Source: Margaritifera margaritifera
Lineage: Eukaryota > Mollusca > Bivalvia > Unionida > Margaritiferidae
Direction of reading: 5' to 3'
Length of the DNA stretch: 64,000 nucleotides
Assembly (NCBI GenBank): GCA_029931535.1
Contig: JAQPZY010001659.1
Coordinates: forward strand, 4,346,001 to 4,410,000
Shown here: positions 46,576-57,705 of the stretch, piece by piece
Numbering within the stretch: position 1 is the first letter of the stretch
How the letters are laid out: each line of letters begins with the position of its first letter
Program-made: the position numbers and the translations under genes
Notes under the pieces: generated by a model
Database searches by the model: none
Seen by the model: only the letters and a program-made list of their open reading frames with translations
What the model was told of the DNA's origin: nothing

Positions 46576-47652
46576 TCAAAACTTAGTTTCCTTTACGTTA
46601 GAAGTAGGAGGGTCTCGTTGCCTATGATGGAGGTCTATATGTATGCATCGACGGAACAACTTCCTGACGGCCATATTGAAATCCCTCCGTTGCCATGGAT
46701 AGATCAATGGATTCATTATGCTTCTGGCAATTCCCAGAAACACAATCCAGTTTGCTATGTTCCATTCCCATGAGTGGATGTAATCCATGGAGTCTAAAAA
46801 TGCCCTGATTTGGAAATACGTATATGGCAACCAACAGATGGAAAACATCAAGGTCACAGCGGCCACGGCCTTAGCGCCCCTAAAGTCTTTCAACAACTTC
46901 CGATCTGTGCTCATTTGGGTGCTTTTGTTCATATCAAGAAAATTTGTCAAATGGCGTCTTTGGCTCGGACGTACTTGGGATAAGTATTGTCTAGCTTTCA
47001 GTACAATGAACATGTACATAATAAGTGTAACTGCCGTAAAAAATAACACGGTTGACGCCATTAGGAAGAGTTGCAGCGGTTTGACGATTAGCTGATACGA
47101 ACATGGAATGCCTCTCTTCCAATCGTTAAATCCAGTGAAAGGTAAGAAAAAGAAAACGAAGGAATACACCCATGATGTCCCAATAAGCAGATTCACTGTA
47201 TTATTAGTTATTTTTCTAGGATGTTTATGCGGATGACATACAGCGAGATATCTGTCCAAGGTCGTGAAGGTCACTGTCAGTTGTGAGGTCAAGGTCATTA
47301 GGGTCACTATCTGGTAACCAAGGAGACAAGCTACAAAATCTCTTTGAAATGCAGGGAAAACGAAATAGAATACTTGAGACCCGGATGAGATTCCTGTGAA
47401 GAAGTCGGCCACTGCTAGATTGATGACAAACTTGTTTATTGTTGAACTCCAGCGAAGATACTTCAGAATTACAATAATGACGATAACATTTCCAAGACAC
47501 GCGAAAATACATATGATACTTTGAAGGATAAGAAATACAACAGATTCGGGCCTTGTCGCTTGGTTGTTGGTCGTAGAATTGGGTACATCATAGGTTTGGT
47601 TAGAATGAGACGACAGCATGAGAACTGTTACATCAGAATGGTTCCCTGGATC
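46576..47652 (-). CDS. Class A (rhodopsin-like) G protein-coupled receptor, terminal exon
   Basis: A seven-helix plasma-membrane receptor of about 358 residues in one exon. The numbering below counts the first exon codon (GAT) as 2. TM1 is about 40-66 with GN at 56-57, and TM2 carries LAVAD (81-85). Cys111 with Cys186 is the expected extracellular disulphide. TM3 ends in DRYLAV (135-140), TM4 has Trp163, TM6 has CWLPY (275-279), and TM7 has NPLIYPW (316-322). A basic helix 8 with Cys338 follows. N-glycosylation sites NHS, NQT and NST lie in the N-terminus. All activation motifs are intact. The frame opens at a splice acceptor (ttatttgcag/GATCC, phase 0), so an upstream exon is likely; the TTG before it is not a start. 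The first in-frame ATG (47617-47619) is an alternative. Ligand unknown; the TM4/TM7 feel is adenosine/MECA-like, weakly. Confidence 0.9.
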   Translation of the reverse strand, partial: DPGNHSDVTVLMLSSHSNQTYDVPNSTTNNQATRPESVVFLILQSIICIFACLGNVIVIIVILKYLRWSSTINKFVINLAVADFFTGISSGSQVFYFVFPAFQRDFVACLLGYQIVTLMTLTSQLTVTFTTLDRYLAVCHPHKHPRKITNNTVNLLIGTSWVYSFVFFFLPFTGFNDWKRGIPCSYQLIVKPLQLFLMASTVLFFTAVTLIMYMFIVLKARQYLSQVRPSQRRHLTNFLDMNKSTQMSTDRKLLKDFRGAKAVAAVTLMFSICWLPYTYFQIRAFLDSMDYIHSWEWNIANWIVFLGIARSIMNPLIYPWQRRDFNMAVRKLFRRCIHIDLHHRQRDPPTSNVKETKF

Positions 47653-47663
47653 CTGCAAATAAA
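47653..47663 (-). other. Splice acceptor of the GPCR exon
   Basis: On the minus strand 'atttatttgcag/GATCCAGGG': the AG lies at 47654-47653 and the exon begins at 47652, phase 0. The same sequence is conserved in the pseudogene (61148) and in the duplicated segment (47809). Confidence 0.7.
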
Positions 47664-47695
47664 TATTAATCCTTCATAATTGACGCAAATGAACA

Positions 47696-47830
47696 AAATT
47701 CAAAAATAGATTACTCAACCTTGTCACTTGGTTTTTGGTCGTCTCCATAGGTTTGGTTAGAATGAGATGGTAGGATGAGAACTATTACATCAGAATGGTT
47801 CCCTCGGTCCTGCAAATAAATGTCATCCTA
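47696..47830 (-). other. Tandem duplicate of the GPCR acceptor and exon 5' end; possible 90-nt mini-exon
   Basis: The 3' intron end plus the first part of the GPCR exon is repeated about 157 bp upstream. The copy keeps 'atttgcag' and then encodes DRGNHSDVIVLILPSHSNQT, close to the main exon's N-terminus. Its frame stays open from 47809 to 47720 and then meets 'gacaag/gttgag', a possible donor. 90 nt with phase-0 ends would splice in frame to the main exon and add two more glycosylation sequons. It is absent from the A2 paralogue, so it arose after the large duplication. Use as an exon is untested. Confidence 0.5.
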
Positions 47831-48689
47831 CATAATTGATGCAAATCAACAAAACTACTTACCCCTCCCTCCCACTCCCCCTCTCCTACCACCAAGTCTT
47901 TGGAAGAACTCAGAAAAAAGATATTATGGACTAGGACATAAGTATCGGTCTCTTCAAAACTTTGTATCTTAGTATATATTTAACAATAGAGTTCAGTTTG
48001 TACTTTGACTTCCAAGGAAACTAGTTAGTCGACGATCATGAATCATATAAGCATAATTGCTTCAGAAATAATCCTCTAGAATTTATTCCACCTCTGCAGT
48101 GGGACCTGTCTATTTAGAACAGTCCAAAGCTAATCTCGCCGTTTCTCCCCCACCCACCCGCATCCTATTTTCACAATGTTTTCCTTCAAACTATCATTTT
48201 TCTCATTGACAATAGGCATTTTTGTTTCTGGTTTGGAGGAAGCATTTTATGAGTTAGACGGTATTGTACCCCCTTACTTGAAGTTTTATTTTAGTTTATT
48301 TGCGTATGTTTTAAAGGTTTTCAAACATAGAACAGATTTTCATGTTGCAACCTTCCTTATATAGTTGTATCTTTCCCTATGGATTCAGAGCTCCGGCCAC
48401 ACCTAATTGATCTACTTTTGTTTAATATTATTAATATCTCTTGTAACACCGGTGAAATCTATTTATTGAATTTACAAGTACACATAAACAATAAGGTCAT
48501 CGAAAGGTTAGTTGGGCCATGGAATGATAAGTGTTATTATATGTGATGTAGGCGAGTAAATTATAGTTGATAATTTAATATAATTCCCACACTCCATGTA
48601 TTCATAAGTTTATGAAATCTATTAAACGTAGTCTTTCTCGACATTCCATGCTGCCTTGTCGTGCCTACTTTATAATTCAGGCTAGATAA

Positions 48690-48870
48690 ACGTTGACTAA
48701 GTGGTTACAGTGCATGCCTTGCAACAAGAAGGGTTTGAGTTCGAATCCTACCGTTGGCTGCCTTTGTCTGTCTCTTGGCAAGATTTTTCGCCAATTGCCT
48801 CGGCAAGTTATTATCTTCGTGCGTTGCTGTGTCTTAAAACACCGAACAAACAAAGAAACAAACTGTCTAA
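48690..48870 (+). mobile_element. tRNA-derived SINE
   Basis: A-box-like 'gactaagtggttacagtgca', B-box-like 'gagttcgaatcc' about 30 nt later, and a body with 'attgcctcggcaagttatta'. The tail is 'cttaaaacaccg' then 'aacaaacaaag'. An orthologous, more decayed copy sits at the same place in A2 (62060-62290), so insertion predates the duplication. Confidence 0.7.
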
Positions 48871-49469
48871 CGGCCTTATATCGTGCAACCATAGATTTTC
48901 AGCTATATGTATCGACGTCATTACCGTTTAACCCAAATTACATTCAACTTTACTATTACAATGATAAAGGAAGACAATAAGTACTGTCAAAGAAAACACT
49001 TTTATTTCACAGCAATGACTATCACTGAGCCATTCATGGATATGAATAGGTTCCAGTCTATGGCTACAAACCCCATCTACTGACACATACATTTAGCTTT
49101 TGGTTGTCATTCTTTTGCATGTACAGTTGCGTAGCTAGTTTAGTTGTCATGTATACGCAGTGTATATTAAAAAGACTTTAATATGGCATTAAGTAGAATG
49201 CATCCCATCCAAATTGTTGCTACCAAGTGCATTAACATATGTACATGAGTATGCCTAGCTACTTTCAACCATCCTAATTCATACTAGGAAACAGTTTTAC
49301 TACTAGTTTTAATTTATTTCACTTCAAAACATTTAGATGTTTGTCAAATTGGGTCTAAGTAAATTTGTGTGGCCATCGAAGGTGATTTCTATTTTTTATT
49401 CTTCTTCTATTTTTAAGAAAGTTAAGGCAGAAAATAAACAGCATCGGCTTTTTTGTTTTCATAACAAAT

Positions 49470-52343
49470 GTATATTATGAGGATGTATTAGTAATGTATA
49501 GTATCAAGATGTACTAGTAATGCATAATATGAAGATGTATTAGTAATGTATAGTATCAAGATGTATTAGTAATGCATAAGTATGAAGATGTATTAGTAAT
49601 GCATAATATGAAGATGTATTAGTAATGTATAGTATCAAGATGTATTAGTAATGCATAGTATGAAGATGTATTAGTAATGTATAGTATCAAGATGTATTAG
49701 TAATGCATAATATCAAGATGTATTAGTAATGCATAATATGAAGATGTATTAGTAATGTATAGTATCAAGATGTATTAGTAATGCATAGTATGAAGATGTA
49801 TTAGTAATGTATAGTATCAAGATGTATTAGTAATGCATAGTATGAAGATGTATTAGTAATGTATAGTATCAAGATGTATTAGTAATGCATAGTATGAAGA
49901 TGTATTAGTAATGTATAGTATCAAGATGTATTAGTAATGCATAATATGAAGATGTATTAGTAATGCATAATATGAAGATGTATTAGTAATGCATAATATG
50001 AAGATGTATTAGTAATGCATAATATGAAGATGTATTAGTAATATATAGTATCAAGATGTATTAGTAATGTATAGTATCAAGATGCATTAGTAATGCAAAT
50101 TATGAAGATGTATTAGTAATGTATAGTATCAAGATGTATTAGTAATGCATAATATGAAGATGTATTAGCAATGCATAATATGAAGATGTATTAGTAATGC
50201 ATAATATCAAGATGTATTAGTAATGCATAATATCAAGATGTATTAGTAGTATATAGTATGATGATGTATTAGTAATGTACAGTATGAAGATGTATTAGTA
50301 ATGCATAGTATGAAGATGTATTAGTAATGCATAGTATGAAGATGTATTAGTAATGCATAGTATGAAGATGTATTAGTAAAGCATAATATAAAGATGTATT
50401 AGTAATGCATAGTATACATATGTATTAGTAATGTACTAGTAATTCATAGTATGAAGATGTATTAGTACTGCATAATATAAAGATGTATTAGTAATGCACA
50501 GTATGAAGATGTATTAGTAATGTATTATATAAAGATGTATTAGTAATGCATAATGTAAAGATATACTAGTAATGCATAATATAAAGATGTACTAGTAATG
50601 CATAGTATAAATATGTATTAGTAATGTATTAGTAATGCATAATATAAAGATGTATTAGTAATGCATAGTATAATATGAATTAGTAATGCATCGTATGAAG
50701 ATATATTAGTAATGCATAATATAAAGATGTATTAGTAATACATAGTATGAAGATGTATTAGTAATGCATAATATGAAGATGTATTAGTAATGTATAGTAT
50801 AAAGATGTACAAGCAATGCATAATATGAAGATGTATTAGTAATGCATAATATAAAGATATATTAGTAATACATAGTACGAAGATGTATTAGTAATGCATA
50901 ATTTGAAGATGTATTAGCAATGCATAGTATGAACACGTATTAGTAATGCATAGTATGAAGATGTATTAGTAATGTATAGTATAAAGATGTACAAGCAGTG
51001 CATAGTATGAAGATGCATTAGTAACGCATAGTATGAAGATGTACAAGCAATACATACGTATGAAGATGTACTAGCAATGCATACGTATGAAGATGTATTA
51101 GTAATGCATACGTATGAAGATGTACAAGCAATGCATAGTATGAAGATGTACTAGCAATGCATACGTATGAAGATGTATTAGCAATGCATAGTATGAACAC
51201 GTATTAGTAATGCATAGTATGAAGATGTATTAGTAATGTATAGTATAAAGATGTACAAGCAGTGCATAGTATGAAGATGCATTAGTAACGCATAGTATGA
51301 AGATGTACAAGCAATACATACGTATGAAGATGTACTAGCAATGCATAGTATGAAGATGTACTAGCAATGCATACGTATGAAGATGTACTAGCAATGCATA
51401 CGTATGAAGATGTACAAGCAATGCATAGTATGAAGATGTACTAGCAATGCATACGTATGAAGATGTACTAGCAATGCATACGTATGAAGATGTACAAGCA
51501 ATGCATAGTATGAAGATGTACTAGCAATGCATACGTATGAAGATGTATTAGCAATGCATAGTATGAAGATGTATTAGTAACACATAGGATGAAGATGTAC
51601 TAGCAATGCATAGTATAAAGATGTACAAGCAATGCATAGTATGAAGATGTATTAGTAACGCATAGTATAAAGATGTATTACTAACGCATAGTATAAAGAT
51701 GTACAAGCAATGCATACGTATGAAGATATACAAGCAATGCATAGTATGAAAATGTATTAGTAACACATAGGATAAAGATGTACAAGCAATGCATACGTAT
51801 GAAGATGTACAAGCAATGCATAGTATGAAGATGTATTAGTAACGCATAGGATAAAGATGTATTACTAACGCATAGTATAAAGATGTACAAGCAATGCATA
51901 CGTATGAAGATGTACAAGCAATGCATAGTATGAAGATGTATTAGTAACGCATAGGATAAAGATGTATTACTAACGCATAGTATAAAGATGTACAAGCAAT
52001 GCATACGTATGAAGATGTACAAGCAATGCATAGTATGAAGATGTATTAGTAACGCATAGGATGAAGATGTATCAGCAATGCATAGTATGAAGATGTATTG
52101 GTAACAGATAGGATGAAGATGTACTAGCAATGCATAGTATAAAGATGTACAAGCAATGCATACGTATGAAGATGTACTAGCAATGCACACGTATGAAGAT
52201 GTACAAGCAATGCATAGTATAAAGATGTACAAGCAATGCATACGTATGAAGATGTACAAGCAATGCATAGTATGAAGATGTAGTAGTAACGCATAGGATG
52301 AAGATGTATTAGTAATGCATAGTATGAAGATGTACCAGCAAAT
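49470..52343. repeat. Large 26/27-bp minisatellite, ~109 units
   Basis: Units read 'aagatgtattagtaatgcat' + 'agtatg'. Three zones are visible: 'attagtaatg' units alternating 'tatgaag' and 'tatcaag' (49470-50250), 'tataaag' variants (50370-50900), and 'acaagcaatgcatacgtatg' (27-bp) variants mixed with 'attagtaacg' (50900-52343). Higher-order copies occur: 50906-51080 recurs at 51175-51345, and a roughly 105-bp string recurs at about 51833 and 51939. The long minus ORFs (up to 234 codons) are artefacts. Confidence 0.95.
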
Positions 52344-52489
52344 ATTGACCAAGAGTTCAACAAATATACCTGCGGGTCTTTCCATTCAAAATTAATTAGG
52401 AAGGTTGTCCTCTCTAAAATTTTGATGAATTTATTTTAACCTTTGAAATTTTCACTATCTAACTTTTACTCGATACACTGAAGCCAGGA

Positions 52490-52545
52490 TTGTTCAGACG
52501 TGCTGTAAACCCTCTACATACATACGTGTATATATATACCTCCTG
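52490..52545 (+). repeat. Retroposon tail remnant
   Basis: 'cagacgtgctgtaaaccct' + 'ctacatacatacgtgtata', matching the tail type at 31100-31160. Confidence 0.45.
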
Positions 52546-52653
52546 TTGTCAGACATAACGTTTAAATTAACATAAATGTCAGTTCAATATTTTCATCAAA
52601 ATCACGATAAAAACCGCTATCATCTTTATTCGAAGTAAACGAAGAAAAAGAGA

Positions 52654-52697
52654 TGATGATGATGATGACGACCACCACGATGATGATGATGATGATG
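52654..52697. repeat. (GAT)n microsatellite
   Basis: Two (gat)n runs separated by 'gacgaccaccac'. The ORFs on both strands (IIII/VVVV and MMMM/TTTT) are artefacts. Confidence 0.93.
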
Positions 52698-52984
52698 GTC
52701 GTGGCGGTTGTGTTGTTGGTAATGTCGGCTATCAGAGTGAGGAAAATGGTGTTGATGACCATGACGCTAATGATTGTAATAACACTTTTCCTCGTTATGT
52801 CTCTCCCTCCCTTGAAGACAAACATTAGATATGTGCTGTCCTTCTGTACGTCGTCTGTACATCCGTCCGTCCGACACTCTCTTGTAAGCAAGATAGCTCA
52901 AAAACTATTGAGCCAAACCAAATCAGATATGATATTGTGTTTGTCCGATTAACTTCTGGTGACTGTGACGCATGTTTCAATCTC

Positions 52985-53189
52985 TAACACATTTTTTTAA
53001 CTTTTTGGACTTAGACTTGAACTTTCTTGACAAGTATCTTGCAAGCATGTTTAAGCAAAATTTCTTTTATTAGTCAAATAGAATTTGGTATGAATATTTG
53101 TACTAATATGTAGATGACCTGATAAGATTTTCAGACTATCTTAACATTTTTATATATTTTTTTACAGATTTTTAAACAATTTGAACTTG

Positions 53190-53229
<40 letters not shown>

Positions 53230-53640
53230 ATCTTGTAAGCATGATTAAGCAAAATCACTTGAGGTAGACAAATGAAATTTGGCAGGCTTATTTGTATAAT
53301 AATGTAGATCAGCTGTTTAGACTTTAAGGCCATCACAACAATTGTTATTATATAACAACAGTCGCCTTAAAAGGATGTTAGCAAAATAAACTAAAGCGAC
53401 GTATTGATATAGGTTGTATAGGTATATATTTTTAAACTTTTTTGGGCTTAGACTTATAAAGAACACGTAAGCACTCTTTAGCAAACCTTGAAAAATATAA
53501 TTGTGTATGCATATTTTTGTTAATATGTTGATGAAAAGTTATTAAAAATCCTTCTAAGGCAGCCAAATAAAATTTGGCCCTCATATCTGCGGGCAGATGT
53601 AGATGACTTGATCAAATTTTCATCCCATTATAGCAATTAG
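52985..53640. repeat. Degenerate ~230-bp tandem with poly-T
   Basis: A block with 'ttttggacttagacttgaac' ... 'gtaagcatgattaagcaaaa' recurs diverged near 52993, 53165 and 53435, and single blocks ('caaataaaatttgg') near 53560. A T-run of about 31 lies at 53193-53224. The same family is seen in A2 at 63645-64000. Confidence 0.6.
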
Positions 53641-53982
53641 TCTACATTTGTGAATTTGGCTTCACTTAGACTTATTTTGTATGCAGTGTGTTTACAAGGA
53701 CAAATACGTTTTTTGGGGTCCAAGATTTCATCCCCTAGCCACTCTGCTGGACAAAAGTAACTTTCTGTATGCTATTTAAATTAACCGAACTATTTCGATT
53801 TAATAACAGGAAGACTAAAATCCGGACCTTAAAAATCACGGATTTCTTATTACACACTCCTACTAAAATCCAGACCTTAAAAATCACGGATTTCTTTATT
53901 TATGTCAACTACCAGTGTCACAAAATGAAATAAATTTACCTGGTGTGGAGAGGGGAAGGGGGGTGAAAACATGTTTTGCTTT

Positions 53983-54555
53983 TTTAACATAAATAAAATT
54001 CATACGTTCGGATGCACAAACTATGTCTGAAACGTTTACTATATGTCATTTCAACGATTTTATAATACATACCTCCATAGTAGTCCCATTTCAATCAAAT
54101 TTAATGTTTCCAAACGCACATCGGAAAAGATCCCATCTTTTCAACTTCATAATCATTTTCCTTTAGGTAACTATGGCCACTTCCTTGATGTAATATTCTA
54201 ATATTTCTCTATCCAGACTGCATCAGCTGAGCATTCAAATTAATTGTTCACATGCCATTAGGTCAATGTGTTGGAGTTCCGACAAGAAGGTTTAATATCC
54301 CATTTTTCTTTCCCTTCTTGTGATTAAAGAGAGAACCAAATTATAAAATAACATTGGCAGAAACGGTGATGCAAATAAGTTCTATATTGAGTTACATCAC
54401 CTGCCGTCTATTAACACTGGTTCATTTGTGTGTTATACACTCAGAGAATGACCTTGCCATTAATTTACGACTGCTAGCAGCATACAATCATCATAAAAGC
54501 CAACCCACACGCACTTAGATTGAGTGTGATGTAAATCAAGGAAATCATGCAAATT
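53983..54555. repeat. Direct duplication B, copy 1 (~570 bp)
   Basis: Matches 55603-56160 in the same orientation with few differences: 'tcggatgcacaaacta', 'gtcatttcaacgatttt', 'tatggccacttccttga', 'acatcacctgccgtctatta' and 'atttacgactgctagc' are shared. No coding signal. This is the most similar long repeat pair in the window. Confidence 0.9.
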
Positions 54556-55602
54556 AATTGAAGCACACAAAGTCATCAAATCCACAAGAAATTGCTTATT
54601 AAGGAGTTTTTTTATTTAAATATTTAATATTGATCTAAGCAATTTGTATTTCTTTTTCAAGACGTTTACTGTTTCTGGATAATTGCTTCTGCTGGAAGAT
54701 GTCGTCCCTCTTGAATGCTAATCAGGTGTACTGATAACAAACAGTTCTCATACCCCATATCATCGCCATATACTCTACTAAGAGTTGTGACTATCGGATG
54801 CCTATGATAGAGTAACATAAGGAGTTTATTGTTTACCAGTTTCATTTATAACAGTCAACATGCAATAGCTCTCCAAAGCAATTTAGACAGTGTTTATAGT
54901 AGTAAGAAATATTGGAAGTGTGGTCCTGTCAAACCAGACTAAACAAGACAGTCATAGTTTTGTGTATCACCAACTTGTGTAGGTAAAGGGAGAATATTAA
55001 AAATAAAAATTTGAAAATTTACAATCCAGCAAGACTTGATCATGTTATTTCACCTATTAAAAAAGAACTGGACCACTGTCTACTTTATTGACTGTAAATA
55101 AATTAAAATTTACTGTACCAACTTAACTATGAGAAAATTAGCGAACAATAATTTACCAATTTTGTTACACAATATAAATTACCGTCAAGAGAGAAAATCT
55201 CTTTGTGTGTTGGTTATGCTTTTGCAATTTACTTCCCTTGTTAACAGTATAAATATTGCCAAATATCCTGCCCCCAACCCCATGTTATTTTCGTCTAGAT
55301 TTTGTTCCACAAATTTAGAAAAAGATTGAGAAAGTTAAAATACTACTAAAGTATTAAATTATATCTTCTTTATTTAAAATACTCTCAAAAAGGGCTTGCA
55401 TTATTTAAATATATGTTGTCCCTCTTGTCGATTCATAAGTTCAAGTATGATAGTGTAATTGTGCTGAATCTGTTGAGTCAATGGGAGTGTAACATCAAAT
55501 CGGTGTCTAGGGAATTGAGTTGAAATTGCTTCAAATTACGTGTCATGTGAAAATGCGGCGTACCTTGCAAAAAACAACTAACACAAATCCCTTATAGCTA
55601 AA
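54556..55602. other. Spacer with a partner of 57500-57705
   Basis: 54770-54975 ('agagtaacat', 'ttatagtagtaag', 'gtcaaaccag') matches 57500-57705, which lies immediately before copy A2. The + ORF at 55129-55329 has no recognised domain. Confidence 0.6.
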
Positions 55603-56160
55603 ACATCAATAAAAATGTATACGTCCGGATGCACAAACTAAGTCTGAACAGTTTACTATATGTCATTTCAACGATTTTGGAATACATACCTCCATAGTAG
55701 TCCCATTTCAATCAAACGTAATATTTCCAAATGTGCATCGGAAAAGATCCCGTCTTTTCGACTTCATATTAATTTTCCTTTAGGTAACTATGGCCACTTC
55801 CTTGACGTAATATTCTAATATTTTTCCATGCGGACTGCATCAGCTGAGGACTCAAATTGATTGTTCACATCCCGTAAGGTCAATGTTTAGGAGTTCCATC
55901 AAGAAGATTTAATCTCCCATTTTTCCCTCTCTTCTAATGTTAAAAACAAATATCCAAATTATAAAATAACATTAGCAGCAACGGTGATGCAGATAAGTTC
56001 TATATTGAGTTACATCACCTGCCGTCTATTAACACTGGTTCATTTGTGTGTTATACACTCAGGGAATGACCTTGCCATTAATTTACGACTGCTAGCTGCA
56101 TAGCATCGTCATAAGAGCCACGCTTTGATTGAGAGTGTTGTAAAACAAGGAAATCCTATA
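55603..56160. repeat. Direct duplication B, copy 2
   Basis: Partner of 53983-54555, offset about 1.61 kb. Its right edge falls just before the LINE-bearing segment, so the LINE may have been inserted in this copy. Confidence 0.9.
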
Positions 56161-56279
56161 CAGTAGTGAGAGTTGTCACCTATCATTTCCCAGCCGATAC
56201 TGTACGAGTTCGGTATTAAGTGCGAATTGAAACCCACTATAACCTTTCACATCCTAGAGTTTGATTTTGATTATGAAAT

Positions 56280-57490
56280 AAGGCGACACAATTAAAGTTT
56301 TCTTCTTTTCTTTTGCTCCCTTTGAACTCTCTTTTGTGTCATATACTCCTTTTTTTAGTCCATTCTGTACTATACTCAGACTGAATTAACTTTTTAAAAT
56401 ATTATTAGGCAACTTCTGTTTGCACATTTTTATAACCTTACCTAAGATTGATTTTATGTATAAATACTGAATCTGCATAATTGTGACCGATATTAGGTTC
56501 TAACTCTGTACTGAATTAGCTGATTAGACAGAACAGAACAAAACTAAGAAATATGCTTAATTGTTCACTATAATTTTTTTAAAGATTATTATTATTTTTA
56601 TTTGTCATTAAATATTGATATTTCAAAATACTTAGAGGTATGTACTAATATTTTTATTCAAATTCAGTCTAGCCTCCCTAAAGAATCCACACTCAAAGAG
56701 GTAATGGAATTCGTCACCCAAAATATTATTCTGACATTCAGTACAATTTCCATCTTCATATGGTTTTTTATTCCATTCACAGGTTTCCACGTGTAATTTA
56801 TGGTTTGGCGTCCTGAATTTCAAGACAGGTAAGTAAACGTTTTTAGGAAATTTGATTAACATTAATTATTCTTCCAATTGGTCACCTGTTTTATAAATTT
56901 TAAAATTGTGTCCTTTCGACGAATTGTTTAAAAGAGAGCACCAAACTTGTTTGTATTGATCTAAGAGGACTTTTTTAAAACTATAATTCCTTACGGCACT
57001 AATATTATCATTTCTGTTATTTAACCATAAATTATATATTCCTACTTTTTGAGGAATTTACTTTATATGCGCTATCCATTTATGGTAAAAAAAAATATCA
57101 GAATCAACATCTAAGCGCGTCATTCTATATTCCATACTTGACAATTGTTTTTCATTTCCATTTGTAAATGATAGCCATAAGTTAATCATGCACATATTGA
57201 TAGAGATGTGTGTTGAATGCCGGTCTAACTCTGTATGTAATATATAGACTGGAGTACGCCTTCGTAAATTTGTTGTTTTTCTTAGAAATTCATTATGGAA
57301 TTTTGCTATAAATCCAGATATTCATAATCCCCAGATTTCAGTTCCATAGGTAGGTATTGGTATAATGATCCAATACTTGTAACTGCAGATCTAAAGGTAA
57401 ATTGTAGTTCCTTATTCTCTTATACAATAGATTAAGAGCCTTACAGGCTCGAACACTAATACGATTCCTTGTCTTGCAAAATCTCCTGGA
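56280..57490 (-). mobile_element. LINE (non-LTR retrotransposon) 3' fragment
   Basis: Minus-strand conceptual translation gives YGTEIWG and FHNEFLRKTTNLRRRTPVY, then HTELDRHSTHISINMCMI, then YHKWIAHIK, LLDQYKQVW, and FPKNVYLPVLKFRTPNHKL. It ends with the zinc-knuckle-like CTECQNNILGDEFHYLFEC (about 56760-56700). This is the C-terminal part of a LINE ORF2, after the RT palm. Several stops are present. 5'-truncated at about 57490, the usual fate of LINE insertions. The intact tail ORF (56632-56862) is only its last exon-like stretch. Confidence 0.78.
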
Positions 57491-57499
57491 TTTTGAGAA

Positions 57500-57705
57500 G
57501 AAAACACCTAGCTATTTATAATGATCAGACGCATATGAAAGAGTAACATCGGGAGTTAATTGTTTACAAATTTCAGTAATAAAAGTCACCAAGCAATAGC
57601 TAACCAAAGCTATTTAGACAGTGTTCACAGTAGTAAGGAATATTACAGAGCTAGGCCAGTCAAACCAGCCTAAAAAAGACAGTTTTACTTTTGTGTATTA
57701 CAATT
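57500..57705. repeat. Partner of 54770-54975
   Basis: Diverged direct repeat adjoining the start of A2. Together with duplication B this shows nested duplications between the two GPCR-bearing blocks. Confidence 0.65.

Larger units (their letters stand above)
43280..53700. repeat. Large tandem duplication, copy A1 (GPCR-bearing)
   Basis: Collinear, same-orientation matches with 57706-64000 run along the whole block. Anchors include 43571 with 58069, 43790 with 58480, 44440 with 59120, 46620 with 59485, 47200 with 60720, 48480 with 61540, 48960 with 62750, 49330 with 63140 and 53240 with 63700. Unique to A1 are an extra ~1.8 kb at 44505-46310 and the 26-bp array at 49470-52343. Divergence is high and indels are frequent, so the duplication is old. 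Confidence 0.85.

Noticed and set aside
47225..47512. 95-codon minus ORF inside the GPCR, and its twin at 60721-61008
   Set aside because: Alternative frame of the receptor; its conservation in the pseudogene reflects nucleotide similarity only.
47656..47658. Start codon of the GPCR at the 5' end of the ORF
   Set aside because: The codon is TTG and sits in a splice acceptor (ttatttgcag); an upstream exon or the ATG at 47617-47619 is more likely.
49470..52343. CRISPR array
   Set aside because: Units are contiguous with no unique spacers, and the DNA is clearly eukaryotic. The same applies to all other arrays here.
51681..52385. 234-codon minus ORF (YIFIL..ALL repeats)
   Set aside because: Pure translation of the 26/27-bp array; not a protein.
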